Assembly (NCBI RefSeq): GCF_001025215.1
Contig: NZ_AP012330.1
Location: 1,488,001 to 1,552,000, forward strand
From: Bifidobacterium pseudocatenulatum DSM 20438 = JCM 1200 = LMG 10505
Lineage (GTDB): Bacteria; Actinomycetota; Actinomycetes; Actinomycetales; Bifidobacteriaceae
Direction of reading: 5' to 3'
DNA: 64,000 bases
The position numbers were made by a program, and so were the translations under genes. A model generated the notes under the pieces. That model did not search any database. It had not been told where the DNA came from and was given only the letters and a program-made list of their open reading frames with translations. Shown here piece after piece: positions 1 to 7,905 of the stretch. Numbering within the stretch: position 1 is the stretch's first letter; each line of letters opens with the position of its first letter.

Positions 1-718
1 GTCGCGACAATCTTTTTCCTCGTTTATTCAGAAATAGGGCACGCCGTTCCACGGGACCTTTCGATTTGGATTCCAGCTTAGGACGCCCCGCATGCAAATA
101 CCGGATGATCGCTTCGCACGCATAGCTGCCGACGGGAACCAGCCGCTGCTTAGAGCCTTTGCCCATAAGTCTTGCGATTCTGCCGTCTACATCGACATCA
201 TCGAGATTCGCACCGCACGCCTCCGACACGCGGGCACCGATCGCATACATGAATTCAAGCAATGCCTTGTCACGCAACATCACCGGATCATCGGGAAACT
301 CCGACACGACACCATCATGCTCTCTGTTTTGAGAAACGGGGATAGAGTCCAGCAGTCTAGCCACCTCATCAACGGTCAGCACATCGGGAAGCGTGCTCAC
401 GCCCTTAGGGGCCTTTACCTGCGCGGACACATCATCGACAACAATATGTTCGTTCACTGCGAAACGATGAAGCGCATGAATGCTGGCCAACCGGCGTGCC
501 TTGCTTCGAGATGACTCTCCCGACTCGTCAAGGAAGACGATATAACGTTCCACATCCTGTGTCGTCACGGCCGCGATACCGCCAACGCCTTGGTCGGCAA
601 GCCACTGACGATACTTCTTCAAATCGGCGCCATACGCCGACACCGTCGCCTTCGACAGTCCTCGTTCAACGTCGATATGAGCGAGGAATTGCCGAATTGT
701 CCGTTCGAAATCGTCCAT
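1..718 (-). CDS. xerD: Tyrosine site-specific recombinase XerD (partial, C-terminus off the left edge)
   Basis: About 239 codons are visible. The N-terminal part is a SAM-like DNA-binding domain (residues about 1-90, beginning MDDFERTIRQFLAHIDVERG). The start of the catalytic domain includes the first catalytic arginine in the stretch IGARVSEACG. The remaining HxxR and Tyr residues lie beyond the window edge. The family (XerC/XerD) resolves chromosome dimers at dif during division. The gene lies 3' of rplT on the same strand, separated by a GC-rich hairpin, so it may be transcribed by read-through. XerD is preferred to XerC from the N-terminal sequence, but the full protein would be needed to decide. 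Confidence 0.85.
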   Translation of the reverse strand, partial: MDDFERTIRQFLAHIDVERGLSKATVSAYGADLKKYRQWLADQGVGGIAAVTTQDVERYIVFLDESGESSRSKARRLASIHALHRFAVNEHIVVDDVSAQVKAPKGVSTLPDVLTVDEVARLLDSIPVSQNREHDGVVSEFPDDPVMLRDKALLEFMYAIGARVSEACGANLDDVDVDGRIARLMGKGSKQRLVPVGSYACEAIIRYLHAGRPKLESKSKGPVERRALFLNKRGKRLSR

Positions 719-807
719 CACCCTCCTTCCAGCAGATCCCATCCGGCTCATCGTATACCACTGAGCGGTCCCTTACCATAGGTCAAACGAGCCCTGCCAT
801 GCAACGC

Positions 808-842
808 AGGAACCCCCGCCCATTGCTGGAGCGAGGGTTCCT
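808..842 (-). terminator. GC-rich hairpin between rplT and xerD
   Basis: A 12-bp stem (AGGAACCCTCGC paired with GCGGGGGTTCCT, one T-G pair) lies just 3' of the rplT stop. No T tract follows, so it may attenuate or protect the 3' end rather than terminate fully. Confidence 0.5.
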
Positions 843-870
843 GTCAATCACGCTGAATCAGCGAAGAAGC

Positions 871-1254
871 TCAGGCTTCCTTCGGAGCATTCACATCAGC
901 CGGAAGAGCGGCCTTGGCCTGCTCGACGATGGCCTTGAAGGTCTCCGGATCAGAGATGGCCAGCTCGGCGAGAGCGCGACGATCCAGTTCGATGCCAGCG
1001 AGGTGCAGGCCCTGGATGAAGCGGTTGTAGGTGATGCCCTCAGCGCGGACAGCAGCATTGATGCGCTGGATCCACAGCTTGCGGAAGTCGCCCTTGCGAG
1101 CCTTACGATCGCGGAAGTTGTAAGTAAAGGAGTGAAGCAGCTGCTCCTTGGCCTTACGGTACAGACGGGAGCGCTGGCCGCGGTAGCCGGAAGCCCTCTC
1201 GAGAACGACGCGACGCTTCTTGTGGGCGTTTACTGCGCGCTTGACACGTGCCAT
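871..1254 (-). CDS. rplT: 50S ribosomal protein L20
   Basis: This 127-residue protein has the standard bL20 length and the highly basic N-terminus beginning [16 protein letters not shown]20 binds 23S rRNA early in 50S assembly and in many bacteria represses its own operon by binding the leader mRNA. It is the last gene of infC-rpmI-rplT, 50 bp after rpmI. The C-terminus carries a short extra tail ending APKEA. Confidence 0.97.
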   Translation of the reverse strand: MARVKRAVNAHKKRRVVLERASGYRGQRSRLYRKAKEQLLHSFTYNFRDRKARKGDFRKLWIQRINAAVRAEGITYNRFIQGLHLAGIELDRRALAELAISDPETFKAIVEQAKAALPADVNAPKEA

Positions 1255-1304
1255 GTTTGATTCCTCAGCTTTCTATTAAGTCTTCTTATTCGCTCTCGCT
1301 ATAC

Positions 1305-1499
1305 TCAGCGACCGAGCAGCTTCTTCATGTTCTTGCTCTGGGAAGTAGCCAGAACGCCATCGGCCTTCAGTGCGCGACGCTTACGAGCGGACTTGTGCTC
1401 GAGGTTGTGGCGCATCGCGGAGCCAGCGTGCATCAGCTTGCCGGAACCGGTCACGCGGACGCGCTTGGAAGCGGCGGAATTAGTTTTCATCTTCGGCAT
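1305..1499 (-). CDS. rpmI: 50S ribosomal protein L35
   Basis: This 64-residue basic protein starts [20 protein letters not shown], the bL35 signature. It is a component of the large ribosomal subunit. It sits 18 bp after infC and 50 bp before rplT in the conserved infC-rpmI-rplT order, with a GGAGGGCAGCA-type ribosome-binding sequence in front of the ATG. Confidence 0.97.
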   Translation of the reverse strand: MPKMKTNSAASKRVRVTGSGKLMHAGSAMRHNLEHKSARKRRALKADGVLATSQSKNMKKLLGR

Positions 1500-1517
1500 T
1501 GCTGCCCTCCTTGTTTG

Positions 1518-2216
1518 TTACTTCGTTTCGGAAGTCTTCGGTTTGTCGGACGTCACTGCGGCCTTGGCTTCGGCTGCTGCCTGAGCCTGAGCTTCCTGCT
1601 TGGCCGCCAAGCGTGCGGCCTGACGAGCCTGACGTTCGGCACGGGACTGATCACCACGACGACGCTGCTCGGACTGGGTGTGGACCTTCTTGCCCTTCGG
1701 TGCGAGCGTCATGATAATGTTGCGGCCCTCCTGCTTCGGAGCGAATTCGACAGTGCCGTATTCCTCCACTTCGCTAGCAAGACGCTGCAGCAGCTCGACG
1801 CCACCAATTGGACGGGACTGCTCGCGACCGCGCAGCATGATGGTGACCTTGACCTTGTCTCCGCCATTCAGGAAGCGCACAACATGGCCCTTCTTGACTT
1901 CGAAGTCGTGGTCGTCGATCTTCAGACGGAAGCGAATTTCCTTGATTTCCGCAGTGCTCTGGTTACGACGTGCCTCGCGAGCCTTGATCTTCTCGTTGTA
2001 CTTGTACTTGCCGTAATCGATGAGCTTGGCAACCGGAGGCTTCGCGTTGGGCGCCACCTCGACGAGATCGAGGTTCGCTTCCTTTGCCAGGTTCAGTGCG
2101 ACGGAAGTCGCGATGACTCCCACCTGTTCGCCGTTCGGGCCGATCAGACGCACCTGGGAGACGCGAATCTCGTCGTTAATGCGTGGTTCGTCGCTGATGA
2201 TGACTCCAATCCTCAT
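1518..2216 (-). CDS. infC: Translation initiation factor IF-3
   Basis: IF-3 keeps the 30S subunit free and proofreads the start codon and initiator tRNA. The conserved N-domain ([18 protein letters not shown]) is followed by a lysine-rich linker and the C-domain, then a tail of about 55 residues rich in Gln, Arg, Ala and Lys that exceeds the E. coli protein. The ATG at 2216 has no well-placed ribosome-binding site: the nearest GGAG lies 18 nt away. A GGAG at 2207-2204 instead sits 5 nt from an ATC codon at 2198, so translation may really begin at ISDEPRIND with an AUC codon. IF-3 genes commonly use non-AUG starts for autoregulation. I give the longer ORF as the upper bound. Confidence 0.95.
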   Translation of the reverse strand: MRIGVIISDEPRINDEIRVSQVRLIGPNGEQVGVIATSVALNLAKEANLDLVEVAPNAKPPVAKLIDYGKYKYNEKIKAREARRNQSTAEIKEIRFRLKIDDHDFEVKKGHVVRFLNGGDKVKVTIMLRGREQSRPIGGVELLQRLASEVEEYGTVEFAPKQEGRNIIMTLAPKGKKVHTQSEQRRRGDQSRAERQARQAARLAAKQEAQAQAAAEAKAAVTSDKPKTSETK

Positions 2217-2530
2217 GTTCCATTCAACGGAATGCTCCCAGATTGGCAGTTCTTCAACGTCTCAAAAGTTCATGGCACGCCAGACGCACCCATAAGGGCA
2301 CGCTGAAGAACGTTCCGATACGATCTTCACTTCACTGTTTCAACACAGTGGCAAGGCATTAAGCCTGAACCCGAGGCCCTGAAAGGCTTCCAGGTGGGTA
2401 TATCCCGCTTTCTTGATTTCTCAAGCCTTGTAGATAATACCACACACCACGACCACCGCGTGTCGTATTTACAAGCCCAGCTAAAACGCACCTTACAGCT
2501 ACGCCGATCCGCATACTACACTGACCTTGT
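2217..2530. other. Intergenic leader region between infC (-) and thiN (+)
   Basis: This gene-free stretch holds the 5' leader of the infC operon on the minus strand and the thiN promoter on the plus strand. A possible minus-strand -10 (TATTAT, + strand positions 2434-2439) would give a leader of about 200 nt, long enough for autoregulatory structure. I could not fold it by eye into a known L20 or IF3 leader motif. Confidence 0.4.
2517..2522 (+). promoter_or_regulatory. Candidate -10 box of thiN
   Basis: TACACT ends 8 nt before the thiN ATG and there is no ribosome-binding site between them, so the message could be leaderless. The -35 match (TTACAG at 2493-2498) is weak. Confidence 0.3.
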
Positions 2531-3286
2531 ATGACAAATAATTCCAATACTTGCGTGATTTTCGCGGCAGGTGAATATTACGGAGAAACACCAATGGTTC
2601 CGGCGGACTCGTTCGTCATCGCCGCGGACGGCGGGCTCGATCATGCCCGCGCCCTTGACGTAACGCCCGACGTGGTAGTAGGTGATTTCGATTCGATCAC
2701 GGGCAAACGCCCCACACCAGACGAGCGCACCGTCGAGCTGCCACCGGAAAAAGACGATCCGGATCTGCTATCCGCCCTCAAAATCGGATGGTTTCACGGT
2801 GCAAGGCTTTTCCATATCTACGGTGCGCTCGGAGGACGAATCGACCATACGATATCCAACATCCAATTGATGGCATTGCTCGCCAATCATGGCGCCATCG
2901 GTTTTCTGCATGGCAATGATTCCATTGTGACGGCGATATGCGATGGAGATCTCGACTTCGCAGCAAACGATGTCAAACCGGGTCGCATGATCTCCGTCTT
3001 CTCGCATTCCGACACTTCCATCGGCGTTTGCGAAAAAGGATTGAAATACAAGTTAAGCGACGTACTCATGACCAGCACCAAGGTCAACGGAGTCAGTAAC
3101 GAGTTCCGGCATGGCCTGCCCGCGCATGTCGGAGTTACCCAGGGCACGCTCATCGTGACATTCCCAGCCGAGGCTCCTCTGCCGCAGGTCTCCTGGCATC
3201 ATGCGTTCAAGGGCGATCTCGGCCCATTGGACACCCAAATCTCGTCTGCGCTTGTCGAATGCGGCCTGAAACCACATGCAGCGTGA
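2531..3286 (+). CDS. thiN: Thiamine pyrophosphokinase
   Basis: The enzyme transfers pyrophosphate from ATP to thiamine, giving the cofactor thiamine diphosphate. This matters here because the bifid-shunt phosphoketolase needs that cofactor. The 251-residue product shows the family motifs: IAADGGLDHA (residues about 30-40), VVVGDFDSI, the Asp-rich KDDPDLLSAL segment, and GALGGRIDHTISNIQLM. The C-terminal thiamine-binding part contains the serine-rich turn near SNEFRHG. The gene stands alone between the infC operon and gap, with no Shine-Dalgarno before its ATG. Confidence 0.92.
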   Translation: MTNNSNTCVIFAAGEYYGETPMVPADSFVIAADGGLDHARALDVTPDVVVGDFDSITGKRPTPDERTVELPPEKDDPDLLSALKIGWFHGARLFHIYGALGGRIDHTISNIQLMALLANHGAIGFLHGNDSIVTAICDGDLDFAANDVKPGRMISVFSHSDTSIGVCEKGLKYKLSDVLMTSTKVNGVSNEFRHGLPAHVGVTQGTLIVTFPAEAPLPQVSWHHAFKGDLGPLDTQISSALVECGLKPHAA

Positions 3287-3294
3287 GCGCTCAC
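3283..3294 (+). promoter_or_regulatory. Palindromic operator upstream of gap (LacI-family type)
   Basis: GTGAGCGCTCAC is a perfect 12-bp palindrome 139 bp upstream of the gap start and overlapping the end of thiN. The same core, extended to TGTGAGCGCTCACA, lies upstream of ldh at 48514-48527. In Bifidobacterium, the LacI-type regulators AraQ and MalR1 are known to control central-carbon genes. Assigning this site to AraQ is an inference from the motif. Confidence 0.65.
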
Positions 3295-3433
3295 AGAAAA
3301 TACGACGTTTTCTGAAACACACGCGCGAATGCGTTGCCTTAAGTACAGGTGACGCACTAAAGTGGGTGACGTTGGTAAACAATGGCTTCTGTGTGCCCAG
3401 CACACGTGTGGCCTACCCTAAAGGGAGAATTAC

Positions 3434-4489
3434 ATGACAGTTAAGATTGGTATCAACGGCTTTGGTCGTATCGGTCGTCTGGCTTTCCGCCGCATCTTCG
3501 AGCTGCAGGCTCGTGGCGGCCAGGCCGGTGACATTGAGGTCGCTGCAATCAACGATCTGACCACCCCGTCCATGCTGGCCTACCTGCTGAAGTACGACAG
3601 CACCCACGGCACCTTCCGTCATGACGATGGCACCCCGGTTGAGGTCACCTCCACCGAAGACTCCATCGTGGTTGATGGCAAGGAATACAAGGTTTACGCC
3701 GAGAAGGATGCCAACAACATCCCGTGGGTCAAGAACGATGGCGTTGAGTTCGTGCTCGAGTGCACCGGCTTCTACACCTCCGCTGAGAAGTCCCAGGCTC
3801 ACATCAACGCTGGCGCCAAGAAGGTCCTGATCTCCGCTCCGGCAAAGGACGAGACCACCCCGACCGTCGTCTTCGGTGTGAACCACAACATCCTGAAGGC
3901 TTCCGACGTGATCGTGTCCGCCGGCTCCTGCACCACCAACTCCATGGCCGCTATGGTCAAGCTGCTGGACGAGAACTGGGGCATCAAGGCTGGCTTCATG
4001 ACCACCATCCACGCCTACACCGGCACCCAGATGATTCTCGACGGCCCGCGCTTCCCGAAGGCTCGCAACAACCGCGCCGCCGCGATCAACACCATTCCTC
4101 ACTCCACCGGCGCTGCCAAGGCCATCGGCAAGGTCGTTCCGTCCGTGAACGGCAAGCTGCAGGGCCACGCCCAGCGTATCCAGGTTCCGGATGGCTCCGT
4201 CACCGAGCTGACCACCGTTCTGAACAAGGAAGTCACCGCTGACGAGATCAACGCCGCATTCAAGGCCGCATTCTCCTCCACCGAGTTCTACGGCTACAAC
4301 GAGGATGGCATCGTGTCTTCCGACATCATCGGCGACACCCACGGTGGCGTGTTCGATCCGACCCAGACCGACGTCAACACCGTTGACGGCGTGACCATGG
4401 CTCGTACCGTTTCTTGGTACGACAACGAGTATGGCTTCACCTGCAACATGGTGCGCACCCTGCTGTACTTCGCTGAGATCTCCGAGTGA
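3434..4489 (+). CDS. gap: Glyceraldehyde-3-phosphate dehydrogenase
   Basis: This glycolytic and bifid-shunt enzyme oxidises glyceraldehyde 3-phosphate to 1,3-bisphosphoglycerate with NAD and phosphate. The 351 residues include the NAD-binding INGFGRIGRLAF at the N-terminus, the catalytic cysteine in SAGSCTTNSMA, and the C-terminal NAD contact SWYDNEYGF. AAGGGAG precedes the ATG at good spacing. Codon use is strongly biased to C-ending codons, as expected for a very highly expressed gene. It is monocistronic, with a palindromic operator upstream and a strong terminator downstream. Confidence 0.98.
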   Translation: MTVKIGINGFGRIGRLAFRRIFELQARGGQAGDIEVAAINDLTTPSMLAYLLKYDSTHGTFRHDDGTPVEVTSTEDSIVVDGKEYKVYAEKDANNIPWVKNDGVEFVLECTGFYTSAEKSQAHINAGAKKVLISAPAKDETTPTVVFGVNHNILKASDVIVSAGSCTTNSMAAMVKLLDENWGIKAGFMTTIHAYTGTQMILDGPRFPKARNNRAAAINTIPHSTGAAKAIGKVVPSVNGKLQGHAQRIQVPDGSVTELTTVLNKEVTADEINAAFKAAFSSTEFYGYNEDGIVSSDIIGDTHGGVFDPTQTDVNTVDGVTMARTVSWYDNEYGFTCNMVRTLLYFAEISE

Positions 4490-4536
4490 ATCAATAGCGG
4501 AACAATCCGCACGATTCTCAGTAGAACTTAGTGCAA

Positions 4537-4568
4537 GGGCTTTCGCTTCACGGCGGAAGCCCTTTTGT
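4537..4568 (+). terminator. Rho-independent terminator of gap
   Basis: A GGGCTTTCGC / GCGGAAGCCC stem with a 6-nt loop is followed by TTTTGTT. Confidence 0.85.
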
Positions 4569-4619
4569 TAACCGACGCAAATACGTACCGATACAAATAC
4601 GTTTTAGAGTAGAAGCAAC

Positions 4620-5126
4620 ATGGGCAAGAAAAAGCATGAGAAGGGAGCCGGTTCAACACCGGCAACAGTGCAACTGGAACAAGCGGGAATCCCATTCAAG
4701 ACTTACGAATACGCACATTCAAACGACCATATGGATGACGGCTATGGGGTCGAGGCCGCCACCAAACTGGGTTTTGACGAGCATCAGGTATTCAAAACGC
4801 TTATGGCCGATACCGGCTCCGAACGCGTGGTAGGCGTGGTTCCTGTAAGCGGACACATGGATCTGAAGGCGCTGGCCGCAGCGGTCGGAGCCAAAAAAGC
4901 CTCCATGGCCGATCCAAAGGTCGCCATGCGCGAATCCGGGTATGTGGTTGGAGGCATCTCACCGCTCGGTCAACGCACACATCACAAAACCGTACTCGAC
5001 GAAAGCGCTTTGCAATATAGCGAGATACTGCTGTCGGGAGGCAAACGCGGCTTCTCAATCGGCATCAATCCCAACGATCTGCTCAAAGTGCTTGACGGCG
5101 TAGCCGCGCCTATCGGCACTCGGTAA
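4620..5126 (+). CDS. ybaK: Cys-tRNA(Pro)/Cys-tRNA(Cys) deacylase, YbaK/EbsC type
   Basis: This family trans-edits mischarged tRNA, mainly Cys-tRNA(Pro) made by prolyl-tRNA synthetase. The 168-residue product shows the family pattern: a short N-terminal extension, the YEYAHSNDHMDDGYG segment, the QVFKTLMAD helix, the VVPVSGHMDLKALAAAVGAKKA core and the late VGGISPLGQR turn. It stands between gap and the convergent ispH. Substrate preference cannot be read from the sequence. Confidence 0.85.
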   Translation: MGKKKHEKGAGSTPATVQLEQAGIPFKTYEYAHSNDHMDDGYGVEAATKLGFDEHQVFKTLMADTGSERVVGVVPVSGHMDLKALAAAVGAKKASMADPKVAMRESGYVVGGISPLGQRTHHKTVLDESALQYSEILLSGGKRGFSIGINPNDLLKVLDGVAAPIGTR

Positions 5127-5151
5127 AGTACTCGATGCTCGCAAAGCCTAA

Positions 5152-6165
5152 TCAGCGGACCGGTTTCTTACGAAGTTCACTGGGAAGCACGAAATGCATG
5201 TTTTCCTTGATGGTTTCAATGGTGGTCACATCATTGAAACCTTGGCTTTGCAGCGATTCGATAACACCTGACACCAATTCGTCAGGTACGGATGCGCCCG
5301 ACGATATTCCCACGGATTCAACACCCTCGAACCATGTGGGATCAAGCTCGGACGCATCATCCACACGGTGGGCCTTTCCGCAAGCACCATCCAGTACACC
5401 GCCAAAACGCGTGTTCAGCCCCTCCTGCGCAACTTCCGTCAAGCGTACGGAATTTGACGAATTCGCCGAACCGACAATCACCACGCAATCCGACTGCTCG
5501 GCAACGAGTTTGACCGCAGCCTGACGATTCGACGTGGCATAGCAGATGTCGGAATTCGGAGGCATCTCAAGCCATGGGAAACGCTCCTTCAACGCGGCGA
5601 TAGTGCCTGCCGTCTCATCCACGCTCAGCGTGGTCTGCGAAAGTAGCACCAACTTCGTATCCGAAGAAAAATCCAGCGAATCGACATCCGACTCATGCTC
5701 AATCAGATGCACATGTTCCGGAGATTCGCCGACCACGCCAACGGCCTCATCATGACCCTTATGCCCGATGTAGATGATTTCGTAGCCTTCTTTGACGAAA
5801 CGCAACACCTCACGATGCACCTTGCTCACCAAAGGGCATGTGGCGTCAACAACATGCATGCCCCGAGCCGCAGCCTCAGCCTTCACCGCAGGAGACACGC
5901 CGTGCGCAGAGAAGACAATCGGAATTCCTGCGGAAGCTGCGGAATCGGGAATCTCAGCCAATTCCTGCACGAATACTGCACCCTGAGCCGACAGTTCTTC
6001 GACAACATGCTTGTTGTGCACAATCTGACGACGCACATACACCGGCGGCAGATCGTCAGTCCGAGGTGGATTGGCAGCCTTGAGAATCGTCTGCACAGTC
6101 AGAATCGCCCTGTCGACGCCCGCGCAAAAGCCACGGGGATCCGCCAGTACGATGCGCTTGGTCAT
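5152..6165 (-). CDS. ispH: 4-hydroxy-3-methylbut-2-enyl diphosphate reductase (IspH)
   Basis: This is the last step of the MEP isoprenoid pathway, reducing HMBPP to IPP and DMAPP with a 4Fe-4S cluster. All three cluster cysteines are visible, in RGFCAGVDRAI near residue 13, VDATCPLVSKVH, and SDICYATSNRQ. The catalytic glutamate lies in NSSNSVRLTEVA. I start at the ATG at 6165 (MTKRIVLADPRG) because it matches the conserved N-terminus and has AAAGG upstream. An in-frame upstream extension to 6252 is not conserved-looking. It is convergent with ybaK. Confidence 0.95.
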   Translation of the reverse strand: MTKRIVLADPRGFCAGVDRAILTVQTILKAANPPRTDDLPPVYVRRQIVHNKHVVEELSAQGAVFVQELAEIPDSAASAGIPIVFSAHGVSPAVKAEAAARGMHVVDATCPLVSKVHREVLRFVKEGYEIIYIGHKGHDEAVGVVGESPEHVHLIEHESDVDSLDFSSDTKLVLLSQTTLSVDETAGTIAALKERFPWLEMPPNSDICYATSNRQAAVKLVAEQSDCVVIVGSANSSNSVRLTEVAQEGLNTRFGGVLDGACGKAHRVDDASELDPTWFEGVESVGISSGASVPDELVSGVIESLQSQGFNDVTTIETIKENMHFVLPSELRKKPVR

Positions 6166-6276
6166 GATGGCCGCCTTTCGTTGCTTTGTGAAAACCTCAT
6201 CAATACTAAGACATGGGCGGCACGCCGAAGAAACAGCATCGTCATACGGCATAAAACAGGTAAACTGTGGTGTTAG

Positions 6277-6298
6277 CCGGTAACGCTACCGTTACCGG
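6277..6298 (+). promoter_or_regulatory. Perfect 9-bp inverted repeat upstream of the epimerase gene
   Basis: CCGGTAACG, a CTAC spacer and CGTTACCGG form a perfect dyad 30 bp before the epimerase start. The position fits an operator overlapping the promoter or a 5'-UTR hairpin. No cognate regulator is apparent. Confidence 0.5.
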
Positions 6299-6327
6299 AA
6301 CCTATCCAACGGCACTATGGAGTGACT

Positions 6328-7278
6328 ATGACCTGCATTAACCTGCCTGCCCGTACCGGACAGCAATTCTCCATCTCCCACGGCGACTATGAAGCCGTCA
6401 TCACCGAACTTGGCGCCACTATGCGCAAACTGACCTATAAGGGCGAAGATCTGACCGTCGCCCTTGGCCCTGATGATCTGGTGACCTGTTGCCACGGCCA
6501 GATCCTCATTCCGTTCCCGAACCGTATCGAAGGCGGCGAGTACACGTTCGAAGGCAAGACCTATTCGCTGCCAATCGACGAACATGACCGTAACACCGCC
6601 ATCCACGGCTACGGTTACCGCTCGTTCTGGAAGCTGATCTCTCTTGCCGAAGACGCAGTGACCCTCGCCTGGCGCTCCCCCAACATGGTCGGTTACCCGT
6701 TTGACCTGTATGTCACCGCCACCTACAGCCTCGCCGATGACGGCATGCACTTGACCGTCAGCGCCTACAACAATGGCAACGCAAACGCGCCGTGGGCTTT
6801 GGCCATTCACCCGTGGCTCGCCAACAGCCTTAACGGCTATGGCGACGAGATCGACGAGCACAACGCCAAATGCAGCCTCACGCTGCCGGCTCGCACGCAC
6901 GTCACCGTAGACGAGAACCTCATTCCGACCGGCACCGAGCCGGTTGACGGTACCAAATACGATCTGCGCGAAGACACTCTGCTTACCGAGCAGCCGTTCG
7001 ATGACGCATGGACCGATCTGGAGCACGCCGAAGACGGTTCCGTCACGGCAGTATTCACCCGCGCCGATGGCAAGAAGGTCCGCGTCGGCGGCGACGAAAC
7101 CATCACCTCGTTCCAGGTATGCACAGGCACCAAGTTCCCCGCATCCCAGCATCCCGCCGGCGTTGCCGTGGAGCCGCAGACCGCCTATGCCAACGCATTC
7201 AACACGGGCAACGAGCTGATTGTGATCAAGCCGGGTGAAACCACCAGCACCTCGCTATTCCTCGGTATGGCCGAGTGA
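6328..7278 (+). CDS. Aldose 1-epimerase family protein
   Basis: The family interconverts alpha and beta anomers of sugars or sugar phosphates. The 316-residue product has the fold's landmarks: an N-terminal ELGATMRKL beta strand, the arginine in PFPNRIEGGEYTF, the histidine in NTAIHGYGYRSFWK, a second histidine in WALAIHPWL, and a late catalytic-type glutamate region near GVAVEPQTAYANAF. I start at the ATG at 6328 because GGAG lies 5 nt before it. A GTG at 6322 is in frame but lies inside that site. Codon use suggests good expression. The exact sugar is not evident. Confidence 0.85.
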   Translation: MTCINLPARTGQQFSISHGDYEAVITELGATMRKLTYKGEDLTVALGPDDLVTCCHGQILIPFPNRIEGGEYTFEGKTYSLPIDEHDRNTAIHGYGYRSFWKLISLAEDAVTLAWRSPNMVGYPFDLYVTATYSLADDGMHLTVSAYNNGNANAPWALAIHPWLANSLNGYGDEIDEHNAKCSLTLPARTHVTVDENLIPTGTEPVDGTKYDLREDTLLTEQPFDDAWTDLEHAEDGSVTAVFTRADGKKVRVGGDETITSFQVCTGTKFPASQHPAGVAVEPQTAYANAFNTGNELIVIKPGETTSTSLFLGMAE

Positions 7279-7384
7279 ACATGCGAGTGAACGTGATCAA
7301 GTAATCCAATCGGTTACACCGACTGATTCTGGTCATATAAAAACCGAAGGATAAGCCTAAGCGGCCACCTATCGAACACCGGAT

Positions 7385-7414
7385 TTGGCAAACGTCTCGT
7401 TCGTGTGCGATAAT
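7385..7414 (+). promoter_or_regulatory. Promoter of the bL37 gene
   Basis: TTGGCA (7385-7390), an 18-bp spacer, and GATAAT (7409-7414) preceded by TGC resemble a housekeeping promoter. It lies about 40 bp before the AAAGGAG of the small gene. Confidence 0.6.
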
Positions 7415-7452
7415 CCCGAAGGCTTATTAATCGTAAGTAAAGGAGTCCAATC

Positions 7453-7527
7453 ATGGGCATGCGCGGACGTAAGCGCAAGGATCGTCGTAAGAAGGCCGCC
7501 AATCACGGCAAGCGCCCAAACGCCTGA
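7453..7527 (+). CDS. Small basic ribosomal protein, bL37 type
   Basis: This 24-codon gene encodes a peptide rich in Arg and Lys that ends ANHGKRPNA, the C-terminal signature of the actinobacterial small large-subunit protein named bL37. AAAGGAG lies 7 nt before the ATG, a clear promoter precedes it, and a stem-loop follows, so it is a self-contained transcription unit. A second ATG two codons later (7459) is possible. It is easily missed because of its size. The identification rests on the family's characteristic tail. Confidence 0.8.
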   Translation: MGMRGRKRKDRRKKAANHGKRPNA

Positions 7528-7560
7528 TCCCTGCCAGCGTGAATAACGCTACAGAGCATT

Positions 7561-7598
7561 GAAGACCCCGCGAATCATCATTGACTCGCGGGGTCTTC
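7561..7598 (+). terminator. Terminator hairpin after the bL37 gene
   Basis: A 13-bp perfect stem GAAGACCCCGCGA / TCGCGGGGTCTTC lies 33 bp after the stop codon and is followed by a pyrimidine-rich stretch. Confidence 0.75.
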
Positions 7599-7612
7599 TC
7601 ATACTTCTTCAG

Positions 7613-7645
7613 CCTGCAATAGGCCTGTCACAAGCCTATTGCAGG
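7613..7645 (-). terminator. Hairpin 3' of the sigma-factor operon
   Basis: A perfect 12-bp stem CCTGCAATAGGC / GCCTATTGCAGG with a 9-nt loop lies 14 bp after the last gene of the sigH operon. There is no strong T tract. Confidence 0.55.
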
Positions 7646-7659
7646 GAACATGCACGGAC

Positions 7660-7905
7660 TTATTCTCCGCAGCAATGGTCAAGCGTAGCTTCAAGACGGT
7701 CAATCAGACTCTGCGGGGCATGCTGCGGGCGCAGATACGCGCGCATGGCCGCGATCAATGCCCGTTCACGCTCGTCGCAGCAACGTTCGGGGTCGAAACA
7801 ATCACCGGAGGCGCTAACGCGCACACTGGTATGCGTCACCCGGGTCACAGTGCCGTCCTCGCTGGTGGTGACAGTGGTGGTATGCCGTTCGATCGATTCA
7901 CTCAT
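7660..7905 (-). CDS. Small Cys-rich protein, putative anti-sigma factor for SigH
   Basis: This 81-residue protein overlaps the 3' end of the sigma-factor gene by 4 nt (ATGA), the arrangement of actinobacterial SigR/SigH-RsrA pairs. It carries cysteines at 36, 42, 43, 78 and 79 and a histidine at 77. RsrA family proteins sense thiol oxidation through a zinc HxxxCxxC motif. That exact motif is absent here, and the Cys order (C-x5-CC and C-terminal HCC) is different. The call therefore rests on position, size and Cys content. It could instead be an unrelated redox-active partner. Confidence 0.6.
   Translation of the reverse strand: MSESIERHTTTVTTSEDGTVTRVTHTSVRVSASGDCFDPERCCDERERALIAAMRAYLRPQHAPQSLIDRLEATLDHCCGE

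Noticed and set aside
1248..2306. Plus-strand frame opposite rpmI and infC
   Set aside because: Shadow of the ribosomal operon; no ribosome-binding site or family match.
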